Of a stretch of DNA of 64,000 bases, positions 27,341 through 35,862 are shown one piece after another (positions within the stretch are counted from its first letter, which is position 1; every line of letters begins with the position of its first letter). A program made the translations under genes and the position numbers. The notes under the pieces are model-generated. The model had not been told where the DNA came from. It did no database searches and worked only from the letters and a program-made list of their open reading frames with translations. Source of the DNA: CAYYKD01 sp964471825 (GTDB lineage Bacteria; Spirochaetota; GWE2-31-10; CAYYKD01); assembly GCA_964471825.1 (NCBI GenBank), contig CAYYKD010000013.1, forward strand, positions 19,896 to 83,895. The letters are read 5' to 3'.

Positions 27341-27500
27341 CCTCCTTTTTGATACCACCCCCCGCCGTTTATACACAGGATGTGTTGTATGCCGTCGTGT
27401 TCACGACGAACAAAAGCCGGCGCTTGCTGTTGCACATCGTGTGCAAAGGCAAAAACATTCCAAAACCTCGTCCATGAGGTTTTGAATGTATGAAGAAGAT
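27341..27500. repeat. hairpin-rich, relatively GC-rich spacer
   Basis: Three strong hairpins follow one another: GTCGTG-TT-CACGAC, GCACA-TCG-TGTGC, and CAAAACCTC-GTCCAT-GAGGTTTTG (perfect 9-bp stem, about 27461-27484). Base composition is clearly higher in G+C than the flanks. No open frame of merit. Could be a REP-like array, imported DNA or a structured RNA. Confidence 0.5.
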
Positions 27501-27526
27501 GTGATTATTTATGCCTTAGAAAACAT

Positions 27527-27559
27527 ATTGAGAAAATATTGAGAAAATATTGAGAAAAT
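27527..27559 (+). repeat. three exact tandem copies of an 11-bp unit
   Basis: ATTGAGAAAAT repeated three times, upstream of radA. The rest to 27690 is AT-rich with several TTTTATAGTAT repeats, probably containing the radA promoter. Confidence 0.85.
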
Positions 27560-27690
27560 ATATAAAGGAGAATCCGAAAAATTTGTGTTGTACAATAATT
27601 GTATTTTATAGTATCTTATTTTATAGTATGGTTTTTTATAGTATTATTTTTTTATAGGTTTCAAGTTAATAGTGAGGTGTATATAACAGA

Positions 27691-29037
27691 ATGAAGATAG
27701 AGGCGAGATTTGTATGTAAGGAATGCGGGTATATATCACAGTCATGGATAGGGAAGTGTCCTGAGTGTCAGACATGGAATTCCTTTATAAAAGAGTTATT
27801 GGAATCTCCCGTAAAGAATAAAAAATCAATTGATGAAAAGATCATTAAGATAACTGATATAGATGAGAATGATAACTGTGCAGAAAAGACCGGTGAGGAG
27901 TTGTTAAATTCATTTTTTGGTGATGGGATAGTCTCCGGTTCTGTTACCCTGCTGGGCGGTGAACCGGGAATTGGCAAGTCAACATTTTTGCTGTTTCTAA
28001 CAAAGTCAATCCCGTCAGCTAAAAAAATATATTACTTCTCCGGTGAAGAGTCAACGGGTCAGATAAAAAAGAGGGCGGATAGAACAGGTGCAAATATACC
28101 CAATCTATTTATATCAAACATATCAAATATTGAATCAATAATTAAAAAATGTGACGAAGATAAACCGGATTTCTTATTTATAGATTCAATTCAGACTGTA
28201 CATTCTAAGGATGTTGACTCAGGCCCCGGTTCTATATCGCAGATAAAGTATTGTGCATCTGAACTGATACACTACTCCAAGAAGTCGGGCGTTCCAGTCT
28301 TTATGGTAGGTCATATAACAAAGTCAGGAGACATAGCAGGACCTAAGATTCTAGAACACATGGTAGATACGGTAGTCTATTTTCAGACAGATATTCAGCC
28401 GCAATATAGAATGATTAGATCAATCAAGAATAGATTTGGCAGCGTTAATGAGATCCTTCTGTTTGAGATGAACAATGAAGGTCTTGTATTATTGGAAAAC
28501 TCATCTGTATTTTTTCTGAATAGAGAGGATAATACTGTTGTTGATGGACGAGCTCGAACAATAATCCTTGAGGGGCGTTCACCTATCATATCGTTGGTAG
28601 AAGCACTTGTTGTTCCCTCTGTCTATGCAAGTCCCAGGGTTGTTTCAGAGGGGGTTGATACAGCAAAGGTTAGCCGGATATGTGCTATATTAACAAAGAA
28701 TTTCAATGAGAATATCAATAACTATGATATCTACCTAAATATCTCAGGCGGACTAAAGACCAGAGATGTCGGTTTGGACTTTGCTGTAGCTGTAAGCATC
28801 TACTCCTCTAAACACAAAAAGCCGGTTGATAATAAGACAGCCTTTATTGGTGAACTCTCATTGTCAGGGCAAATTAGAAGTGTATCAGGAATAGAGATAA
28901 GAGTTAAGGAGCTTGTTAAGTGCGGATTCTTAAAAATCTATCTGCCCTCCGCTGTATCGGGTAAAATCAAAAATATACAGGCAGAATTATTATTTGTTGA
29001 TGATATCAATGAGGGGTTTAGTAAAATATTTAAATGA
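27691..29037 (+). CDS. radA: DNA repair protein RadA
   Basis: RecA-like, DnaB-like helicase that promotes branch migration in homologous recombination. 448 aa, full length. N-terminal zinc finger C9-C12-C23-C26 (CKECG, CPECQ). Walker A GGEPGIGKST (89-98), Walker B FLFIDSIQ, and the RadA-specific KNRFG (246-250). C-terminal Lon-protease-like domain (about 280-448), in which the Lon active-site Ser/Lys pair is not expected to function. Its stop overlaps the next gene by 4 bases (ATGA). Confidence 0.96.
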   Translation: MKIEARFVCKECGYISQSWIGKCPECQTWNSFIKELLESPVKNKKSIDEKIIKITDIDENDNCAEKTGEELLNSFFGDGIVSGSVTLLGGEPGIGKSTFLLFLTKSIPSAKKIYYFSGEESTGQIKKRADRTGANIPNLFISNISNIESIIKKCDEDKPDFLFIDSIQTVHSKDVDSGPGSISQIKYCASELIHYSKKSGVPVFMVGHITKSGDIAGPKILEHMVDTVVYFQTDIQPQYRMIRSIKNRFGSVNEILLFEMNNEGLVLLENSSVFFLNREDNTVVDGRARTIILEGRSPIISLVEALVVPSVYASPRVVSEGVDTAKVSRICAILTKNFNENINNYDIYLNISGGLKTRDVGLDFAVAVSIYSSKHKKPVDNKTAFIGELSLSGQIRSVSGIEIRVKELVKCGFLKIYLPSAVSGKIKNIQAELLFVDDINEGFSKIFK

Positions 29038-30026
29038 TGAAAAAGTTAATATATCTGTCTCTTCTATTAAGTCTATCTGCTCACATAAATATTTTTGCTC
29101 AACAAAAGGTCGTAATAGGTTTATCACAGACATATCAGAAATCAGTAAATACTTATACTATGTTTATTGCCAATAATTTTATCTTTGAGGTTATTTCTCT
29201 ATATAATCCGGATAGTAACTTTACTTTTGAAACAATATTTGAGGATGTAGAACTTGATTTTGACACCTATAAGAACAACATCTATGAGAAGTCCATCTCA
29301 CAGGGCATGGATTATATATTAACAAGTCATTGTTATTCATCTAAGAACTATCTTTTTTTGAAATTGACACTTGTTAATCCCAGAACACGGGAAATTATTT
29401 ATCAGAAGGTATATATAGTAGAAACGAGTTATAATATATATAGAGAAATGGATCTGATTACCAGGGAAACGCTATCAAAAATTTCAAACCTCAGTCTTAA
29501 GAAGACTAAGCCGCTCTTATTTGTACAGAAGAAAACGACAGAGACCTTTGATTTTGAGCAGGAATTTAAGAGTAAGCATGAGTTATTTTTTCAGTGGGGC
29601 GGCTTGAAGGTGCATCCTGAGATGATGTCATTTGTCTCATTATTTTCGGGGTATTGTTTTAATCCATATGAATTTCTTGGTCTAGAGGTTGGAATGAGTT
29701 TTGCCGGCGGCTATAGAACAAGGGGATTTTCATTTGACAGGTTTGGGATGGATACATTTATCATAGGAATTAATCATGGATTTCATATCCTGATACCGGG
29801 AACCTATGAACCGTCAATAGGGATAAGGGCAGAATTCTCATATATCATAGGAGAAAAGTTTTATTTTTCATTGCCTATTGATGTTGGGATTAAGATATAT
29901 GTTACAAACAAAAATATTATTAGGGTAAATGCGGTTATTCAATTTACAAGACTGGATATAGCAAATGTATCGTGGGATCAAAGTACAACGCTGGGAATAA
30001 TGGTGGGTTATGCAAGGAAGATCTAG
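29034..30026 (+). CDS. envelope protein: signal peptide, TolB-like N-domain and beta-barrel-like C-domain
   Basis: 330 aa. Cleavable signal peptide (MMKKLIYLSLLLSLSAHINIFAQ). Residues 25-160 look like an alpha/beta TolB N-terminal or CsgG-like module (VVIGLSQ, FTFETIFEDVEL, GMDYILTSHCY, YLFLKLTLVNPRTREIIYQ). Residues 190-330 are alternating aromatic strands ending GIMVGYARKI, as in outer-membrane barrels. Translation is coupled to radA by ATGA. Paralogous in plan to the next gene and to the pseudogene at 2999-3548. Function unknown; a role in outer-membrane sensing or assembly would be a guess. Confidence 0.7.
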   Translation: MMKKLIYLSLLLSLSAHINIFAQQKVVIGLSQTYQKSVNTYTMFIANNFIFEVISLYNPDSNFTFETIFEDVELDFDTYKNNIYEKSISQGMDYILTSHCYSSKNYLFLKLTLVNPRTREIIYQKVYIVETSYNIYREMDLITRETLSKISNLSLKKTKPLLFVQKKTTETFDFEQEFKSKHELFFQWGGLKVHPEMMSFVSLFSGYCFNPYEFLGLEVGMSFAGGYRTRGFSFDRFGMDTFIIGINHGFHILIPGTYEPSIGIRAEFSYIIGEKFYFSLPIDVGIKIYVTNKNIIRVNAVIQFTRLDIANVSWDQSTTLGIMVGYARKI

Positions 30027-31119
30027 TTTTCGGTATTTATTTATATTCATACTTCTAGGAATTACTCTATCAACACCAATCTTTGCCTCTAATAATGATA
30101 ATAAAGCAAAAATTAAGAACCTGTCATTCTACAAAGTGTTAGCGTCAAAGAGAAACCCCAATATTAGTGAGTATTTTTTTAATATTGCAGAGGCACACCT
30201 CTCATCACTTGATGGGGTTAAACTCTATACCTACAATAAAACCGATATTGACTCAGACAAGAGAAAAGATGTTATTAGTTACTTTATCAGAAATGGGATG
30301 GATTATTTTTTTTTAATTGAGTCTAGGGATAATACAGATGACTTAGAACTTGGGGTTGAATTAATATCAAGTGATGCTCGGGTGATTTATAAATCTAGTT
30401 ACAACATATCAACTAAGGATGTTGATATGTCACCGACTGATGAGAAAATGAGGTCTGGATGGCTTAGCCTGTTTGATCAGGCCTTTCATCTGGCCGATGA
30501 TACAGGAGCTAAGAATATTCATCTATTAAGAACGATCTCACTAAAACCTCAGGCTCGGGATTTTCCAATAATAAATATTAATGTTAATCTCATATCAGCA
30601 AAGATATTCTTTGATGAGCGGATTAACTCTAAGGTTTTCTCTGCATTTCCGATATCGGCAAGGGTTACCTTTTTTCCGTTGAAATATTTCGAATCAGGAT
30701 TGTTTGTATCATTTAATTTTGATAACATAATTTACAAGTACTATGACCTATCAACTAGAAAGACGCTTTCATATAATAACAATGTCAGTATTAATTATGG
30801 ATTTTTTTTTGGAGTAGCCTATCATAGTGACAGATACTACTTCGCAACAGGTGTTCGTTTTAATAATATATTCTATCATCTTCCTGAGACCTCATCATTA
30901 AGAAAGACCAATGACTACAGAAGTTACTGGCTACCTCAGTTCGGGATCTATCAGAGAGTGGAGTTTCGTCTATTTAAATTTATCAACTATTCGATCTCTG
31001 TTAATATTAGAACTATACCACTCTTCTATAAAGAGGGTAATCTTTTCTACTCAAAACCGTTTAGCTATGATTTTGTTGTCGTGGAGTTTGTCTTGTTCGG
31101 AATTTCAATGTTTTTTTAG
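30010..31119 (+). CDS. envelope protein paralogous in plan to its upstream neighbour
   Basis: 369 aa, starting 17 bases inside the previous gene. Signal peptide LFIFILLGITLSTPIFAS. N-domain with GMDYFFLIESRDN followed by LELGVELISSDARVIYKSS, matching the placement of GMDYILTSHCY and VNPRTREIIYQ in the upstream protein. C-terminal 180 residues are amphipathic strands with terminal FVLFGISMFF, a barrel-like end. The shared order suggests tandem duplication followed by strong divergence. No SD beyond GGTGG, so coupling is probable. Function unknown. Confidence 0.7.
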   Translation: MQGRSSFRYLFIFILLGITLSTPIFASNNDNKAKIKNLSFYKVLASKRNPNISEYFFNIAEAHLSSLDGVKLYTYNKTDIDSDKRKDVISYFIRNGMDYFFLIESRDNTDDLELGVELISSDARVIYKSSYNISTKDVDMSPTDEKMRSGWLSLFDQAFHLADDTGAKNIHLLRTISLKPQARDFPIININVNLISAKIFFDERINSKVFSAFPISARVTFFPLKYFESGLFVSFNFDNIIYKYYDLSTRKTLSYNNNVSINYGFFFGVAYHSDRYYFATGVRFNNIFYHLPETSSLRKTNDYRSYWLPQFGIYQRVEFRLFKFINYSISVNIRTIPLFYKEGNLFYSKPFSYDFVVVEFVLFGISMFF

Positions 31120-31156
31120 GGCTTGCTTAAAAATGTTCATTTTTCAGTTAGAACCT

Positions 31157-32785
31157 CTATATAACAATCTTTACACCTCTGATATCAGGGTCTGTTGCTT
31201 TTACCTTTGTTGTGAACTCATTATAACCCGGGTTGCCCTCTATCATTTCAAATGTCTCAGGTGATACTTTTTCAAGAAGATTCTTTGAGATTGCGGTTTC
31301 GGATTTACCTGCAAGCGTGCAGAATCGAGAGGCAAGGTTGACTGTTGATCCAATAAGTGTATAATCGAGTCTGGAGTATTGGCCAATATCACCAAGAATA
31401 ACTTTTCCATAGCACAGGCCGATTCCTACAGGTAGCATATTCTCGCTCCGTATCATCTCATGGATGTTTATTGAGCAGAGTACGGCATCATTCAATCTAT
31501 CCTCCGTAAAGTAGGCAAGGATTCCATCACCAAGGATCTTATTGACTCTACCGCCATACCAGGTTATGACATTAACAATTGCCTCCAGTTCCTTATTTAA
31601 CATGGAGACTATCTCATCTGCGATCTTTCCCTGACACCATTGGGTAAATTCTCGTATATCAATAAATACTACAGTTGCATTTATATCAACCGCCTGAAGT
31701 CTTCTTAGTACCATAGTATCAATATTTTCTATCTCTCCCTGTTCCATCCTGTATTGACTCGTTAAGAATCTTCTGCGCATCATGTCCACAAGCCCTGAGC
31801 TTGTCATATAGTCTTTCTGTGATGAGATTATCTCCCGGCCATAGGTCAGCGGGTTTTTAACAGAGAGCTGTGTTGAGGTTGTAGATATATTCTCAATAAG
31901 GAGTGCGACTGTTGCGGGACTCTGTTTCATTGCAATCTCTAGAAGTTTATTGATATCCGTCTCAGTTACCTCAAGATCCAGCCATTCTTTGAACCATGCA
32001 TGAGCCTCTTTTACTATATACTCAAGATCATCGCTATTTGGCAGATCATTTAACTCATCTATCATTTTACCCGGTGTAATTTCAGGTAGAATATCTATCA
32101 TTTTTTTTACAAGAGGCCCATCGATAATGCAGCCGTGTTGCGGAAGGATTCTATCGATCGACATAGTGCTTAGTCGTTTATATAGAAAATCAAGCTCCCG
32201 TTTACCAGCTATATAGTTCTCTAGAAATCTCTTTGCAGGCTCCGTATATGTTTCATCGGCATATAACTGCCAATCCTTTGAGAAACAACCGAAGGCGTCA
32301 GATGAAAACAGTGATTTTGTATTCTCATCATAGGACATCATGCTCCCTGCAAAATGAACATAGGGTGTGTGAATAAACCTTATCCTTCTGCCACTTTTTA
32401 GGACAAGTGTGTCATTATCACCGACCGGCATAACCGGTTTGCGTATCCCGTAGTATGGTAGAAATAGTGCAGTTCGTGGATGGGCTATTATTACTACATC
32501 CGGGGAGCAAAAATTTTCGATAAAGGGTAGCAGTCCGCAGAGATCTGGATCCTGATGATGAACAACCAGATATTTTATCCGTACAATGTCAGTCAATTTT
32601 TGAATCTTGTTTAGGATAATATCCCTAAATATCAGGTGACCCGGTCCGGGATCAAATAGGATTGATTCATCACCATTGATTAATAGGTATGGGTTATTTG
32701 AGAAACCTGTCTCTTCATCTGAGAAACCAAGCCACCAAATGTCCTTTGCAATCTCATGTGGTACTCTATCATTTAATTCTTTCAT
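31157..32785 (-). CDS. ODP-type metallo-beta-lactamase domain fused to class III adenylate/guanylate cyclase
   Basis: 542 aa, cytoplasmic. Residues 1-235 form an MBL fold of the ODP/flavodiiron type, with metal motif HHQDPDLCG (76-84), HFAGSM (144-149), SSDAFG (161-166) and LPQHG (214-218) positioned to hold a diiron centre. A helical linker (240-365) leads to a class III cyclase: metal Asp376 (FIDIREFT) and Asp420 (ILGDG), Lys416 for base recognition, DYTLIGS (474-480), and the catalytic Asn483/Arg487 pair (NLASR). All key cyclase residues are present. The simplest reading is an oxygen- or NO-responsive nucleotide cyclase. Convergent with the envelope gene at 30010. Confidence 0.9.
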   Translation of the reverse strand: MKELNDRVPHEIAKDIWWLGFSDEETGFSNNPYLLINGDESILFDPGPGHLIFRDIILNKIQKLTDIVRIKYLVVHHQDPDLCGLLPFIENFCSPDVVIIAHPRTALFLPYYGIRKPVMPVGDNDTLVLKSGRRIRFIHTPYVHFAGSMMSYDENTKSLFSSDAFGCFSKDWQLYADETYTEPAKRFLENYIAGKRELDFLYKRLSTMSIDRILPQHGCIIDGPLVKKMIDILPEITPGKMIDELNDLPNSDDLEYIVKEAHAWFKEWLDLEVTETDINKLLEIAMKQSPATVALLIENISTTSTQLSVKNPLTYGREIISSQKDYMTSSGLVDMMRRRFLTSQYRMEQGEIENIDTMVLRRLQAVDINATVVFIDIREFTQWCQGKIADEIVSMLNKELEAIVNVITWYGGRVNKILGDGILAYFTEDRLNDAVLCSINIHEMIRSENMLPVGIGLCYGKVILGDIGQYSRLDYTLIGSTVNLASRFCTLAGKSETAISKNLLEKVSPETFEMIEGNPGYNEFTTKVKATDPDIRGVKIVI

Positions 32786-32808
32786 TGTTTAGTCCGCATA
32801 TATTAAAA

Positions 32809-33750
32809 TTAATAAGATATCTTAATTACAATTTCACCATTTGAGTCAACACCCTGTGATACTCGATTAAACTTCCATCTTCTAAACTGTGATAAAATTG
32901 AATTATCAAGGATAGAGTTGCCTGTAGATATTATAAGTTTGGTGCTTGTGATAAACCCCTCGGAGTTGACTGAGAATCCGATTTTTAGTGAGTAGACAAG
33001 GCCAGTCTTAGATATCTCGTCAGGAATAGTGATCTCTGTGCGGTATTCTATAGTGCGCACGACTCCATCATTGCCCCAGTTAATCCCATCCCCTTTTTTA
33101 TCCTCTATAGGCTGATCTTTTTCATTTGAGAGGGGATCCTTGCCATCGCTGTGACCCTTTTTAGACTGATCAGATCCCTTAGATGAGATTAAACCCTGTA
33201 AGATCAAATCCAATTCACTAAGATCTGATTCATTTTTATTGTCAGTTTTCTTAAAGAAATCAAGTTCTTTTTGAGCCTGCTCTGATTTGATTTCTTCAAT
33301 TTTTTTTTCGATTATACTCTTTGAATCAACGATCTCGTTAATCGTTTCATTGGTTGTCTTATTGTTTTCAGTAACGACGGCCTTAGATGATGAGACTGAT
33401 TTATCAACGCTGATCTCCTTAGGTGACGAGATTGCGACGGGTTCATCCTTAGTTTTCTTATCCGCTTTAATTTCAGCTTGTTTGTCTTTTGCCTGCTGCT
33501 TTCGTTCCTCTTTTTTATTGTTAGTTGCAACTTTTTTAACAAGTTTCTGCTGTTCCTCGCCAGACATCGATTTAACTTCCTCGATTATCTTATCCTGAAG
33601 TCTAACGGTTATTATAGATGCCTTTTTTTCAGGTTTTTTTATATCTGACAGCCCCAGTAATAACAGGATAGCAACATTTATAATGAGTGCGAGAAGTATA
33701 GAGATTGCAAGCCTCTTCTGATATTGTTTTTCTTCTATAGTTCTTTTCAT
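32809..33750 (-). CDS. tonB: TonB-family energy transducer
   Basis: 313 aa. One N-terminal membrane helix (13-35: LAISILLALIINVAILLLLG), a long Lys/Glu/Ser-rich periplasmic linker (45-225), and a TonB C-terminal domain (240-313) with TGLVYSLKIGFSVNSEGF and a final RRWKFNRV pattern. The linker is charged rather than the Pro-rich type. Works with ExbB-ExbD, encoded immediately upstream on the same strand in order exbB-exbD-tonB. No TonB-dependent receptor lies in the window. SD AAGGA before the ATG. Confidence 0.85.
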   Translation of the reverse strand: MKRTIEEKQYQKRLAISILLALIINVAILLLLGLSDIKKPEKKASIITVRLQDKIIEEVKSMSGEEQQKLVKKVATNNKKEERKQQAKDKQAEIKADKKTKDEPVAISSPKEISVDKSVSSSKAVVTENNKTTNETINEIVDSKSIIEKKIEEIKSEQAQKELDFFKKTDNKNESDLSELDLILQGLISSKGSDQSKKGHSDGKDPLSNEKDQPIEDKKGDGINWGNDGVVRTIEYRTEITIPDEISKTGLVYSLKIGFSVNSEGFITSTKLIISTGNSILDNSILSQFRRWKFNRVSQGVDSNGEIVIKISY

Positions 33751-33779
33751 AGGTTCCTTAGAAATATCACGCAGGATAA

Positions 33780-34190
33780 TTATTTTTCCTTGACTGCCAG
33801 ATCCACGCTGGTATAGCCCTCAAGCCTTAGTATGTCCATAACACCAATTAGTAGGTCGTATGATATATTCTTACTTCCATATACAACGGCATTTTTACCT
33901 CTGGAGATATCATCCTGTCTATACTTCACCACTATAGGCTTAAGCCCGTCAATGTCTGTTTTTACATCGAAGACAAATATCTCGTCTGATGATTTTACAG
34001 AGATAGTAAGCGGTGTCTTTGCAATTGTTGAGACAGACTCAGCCCTTGGTAGATCAAGTTCTATGCCGCTTGTTACTTTGAATGTCGTTGCAACCATAAA
34101 GAAAATAACAAGTTGAAAAACTATATCGATCATAGGGACCATATCAACAACAGCTTTCTGTTTAATCTTTCGGTTAAATTTGATCGCCAT
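33780..34190 (-). CDS. exbD: ExbD/TolR-family protein
   Basis: 136 aa. One membrane helix (16-37) with the essential protonatable Asp22 (VPMIDIVFQL), then a periplasmic domain. Part of the proton-driven motor with ExbB. Begins 3 bases after the exbB stop. ExbD and TolR are not separable from sequence alone; the TonB-type partner favours ExbD. Confidence 0.9.
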   Translation of the reverse strand: MAIKFNRKIKQKAVVDMVPMIDIVFQLVIFFMVATTFKVTSGIELDLPRAESVSTIAKTPLTISVKSSDEIFVFDVKTDIDGLKPIVVKYRQDDISRGKNAVVYGSKNISYDLLIGVMDILRLEGYTSVDLAVKEK

Positions 34191-34193
34191 ATG

Positions 34194-34826
34194 TTATACC
34201 TGCTTTTTATTCATTGTGAGAATCTTAACAAGTGAGTTTGCCTGAACCTCAAGGAGGAGGATCATGTTGTTTACCTTACTGACAAAGAAGTTGTAGAATA
34301 CTGTGGATGGGATAGCAACAATCAATCCAAAGGCTGTTGTCATTAGAGCCTTAGATATCCCTCCGGCAAGCATCTCCATGCTGCCAAGTGCACTCTGTGA
34401 ACCTATAAGTCCAAAGGCCTCCATATTTCCCAGTACAGTACCAAGGAGACCGAGAAGCGTTGAAATGTTTGCAATTGTTCCCAGCATGGTTAGGTTTCGT
34501 TCAAGCTTAGGAATCTCAAGAACTGCGGCATCCTTGATAGACTCCTGTATAACCTGTTCTGTCTCTGCACGGCTCTCAATACCTGCCTTAAGTAGGTTTG
34601 ATGCAGGGCTTGGATTTGTATCACAGATGATCAGAGCTTCATTATAGTTTCTTCTGCCTATAGAATCAGTTATTCTCTTAATGATGCTCTCATCATTTTT
34701 TGTTATCTTGCCAAGAAAGATTGATCTCTCAATAATAATTACAAGTGCAATTATAAAGCAGAGTAGAATAAGCAACATTATAGCCGGTCCACCGTCAATG
34801 AAAAGTTGTATGATTTTTTGAAACAT
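34194..34826 (-). CDS. exbB: ExbB/TolQ/MotA-family proton channel protein
   Basis: 210 aa with three membrane helices (about 14-33, 112-136, 158-180). Conserved core ERNLTMLGTIANISTLLGLLGTVLGNMEAF and the second GGISKALMTTAFGLIVAIPS, the MotA/TolQ/ExbB signature. Forms the channel that powers TonB. Good SD AAGGAG before the ATG. First gene of the exbB-exbD-tonB operon. Confidence 0.93.
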   Translation of the reverse strand: MFQKIIQLFIDGGPAIMLLILLCFIIALVIIIERSIFLGKITKNDESIIKRITDSIGRRNYNEALIICDTNPSPASNLLKAGIESRAETEQVIQESIKDAAVLEIPKLERNLTMLGTIANISTLLGLLGTVLGNMEAFGLIGSQSALGSMEMLAGGISKALMTTAFGLIVAIPSTVFYNFFVSKVNNMILLLEVQANSLVKILTMNKKQV

Positions 34827-35127
34827 GAAATCTCCTTAGATTACGCTGATAGATAAATTATATCATTAGACTCTTGCCAAAAAAAAATATTTTTGCAAGA
34901 GCATCAAGAACCTTAAAAACATTCAATTAAAATATTCTATAGTAAAAAATATTCTATAAATTACGAAATACTCTACAATAAATATTCTACAAAAATATTC
35001 TATAAAAAATATTCTATAAAAAAAAAACTATAAAATCAACAGATATATATAATATATATATAATATATATACAATATTTAAACTTTGTTGTGTGAAGATT
35101 AAAAAAAGATTAAATCCCGGAGATATA
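34827..35127. repeat. low-complexity intergenic DNA with repeated AAATATTCTATA units
   Basis: After a CTCTTGC-(about 20 bases)-GCAAGAG hairpin (34871-34907) the region 34925-35030 holds at least seven irregular copies of A/T-ATTCTATA or ATTCTACA, then alternating TATATATAATATATATA near 35045. Nothing coding. The strong AT skew might mark a promoter/UP region for exbB (minus) or a slippage-prone spacer. Confidence 0.6.
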
Positions 35128-35862
35128 TCAAATATTAATAACTTTTTTAAATTCTTTTGCTCGTCGTCTGGTCAATTCAACTGATCTATTTGAGTTAGAG
35201 ATATTTATTTTAAAGTTGCCATTCCCCAGGGGGCTTAGGGATTCTACAAAATTGAGATTTACGATAGCATCCCTTGAGACTCGAAAGAACTTTTCATCAA
35301 GTATAGATTCGTAATAATTTAGAAAACCCGGAGCAAGATATCGCTCATCCTGTTCATAGGCAAAGCAGAAACCATCCTCATAGATAATCATTTTTAATTT
35401 ATCAGTATGAATAAGCCTCTTCGTTGTACCTTCCTCTACAGTAATAAAGCTAAGCTTTTCATTTTTGGAGTCTCTAAGTTTGTCAGATAGTTTTGCGGTT
35501 GCCTTTTCAATCATTGAACTAAAACGATCTGCCGAGACCGGTTTTAGTAGATAGTCTAGTGCCTCAATATTGAAAGCGTCAACTGCAAACTCACGATAGG
35601 CCGTCTGAAATACAATTAGAGGAGTATTTCCCGTGTTCTCTGATAACCTCTGCAGGGATGAGACAACTACAAATATATTCTTTCCGGGCATATTTATATC
35701 AAGAACTGCCAGATCAATCCTGTTAGTTAACAACTCATTTTCAACCTCGTCTGCGTCTTTACATATTTTTACAATCTCGAAGTTTTGATGAGGGGAGAAG
35801 AGCTGCAGGAGTCTTTCTCTGGCAGGAGGTTCATCGTCTGCGATAAGAACTCTATATTTCAT
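35128..35862 (-). CDS. LytTR-type response regulator
   Basis: 244 aa. REC domain (1-125) with DDEPPAR (9-15), acceptor Asp55 (LAVLDINMPG) and LLKPVS. C-terminal LytTR DNA-binding domain (140-244) with FFRVSRDAIVNLNFVE and FKINISNSNRSVELTRRRAKEFK, the usual specificity region. I use ATG 35862, with AGGAG 6 bases upstream. Overlaps the kinase gene by 11 bases, so the two are one unit. Confidence 0.92.
   Translation of the reverse strand: MKYRVLIADDEPPARERLLQLFSPHQNFEIVKICKDADEVENELLTNRIDLAVLDINMPGKNIFVVVSSLQRLSENTGNTPLIVFQTAYREFAVDAFNIEALDYLLKPVSADRFSSMIEKATAKLSDKLRDSKNEKLSFITVEEGTTKRLIHTDKLKMIIYEDGFCFAYEQDERYLAPGFLNYYESILDEKFFRVSRDAIVNLNFVESLSPLGNGNFKINISNSNRSVELTRRRAKEFKKVINI

Noticed and set aside
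27253..27435. 60-codon minus-strand frame in the MITE and hairpin region
   Set aside because: Covers inverted repeats; coding pattern is an effect of the palindromes.
27242..27559. CRISPR array
   Set aside because: Repeats are unlike one another and spaced without regular spacers; hairpins and an 11-bp tandem repeat only. No cas genes in the window.
33287..33598. 103-codon plus-strand frame inside tonB
   Set aside because: Antisense of the Lys/Glu/Ser-rich linker; gives Ser/Leu-rich noise.
34925..35060. Replication origin or DnaA-box cluster
   Set aside because: AT-rich repeats but no TTATNCACA boxes and no dnaA, dnaN or gyr genes near.
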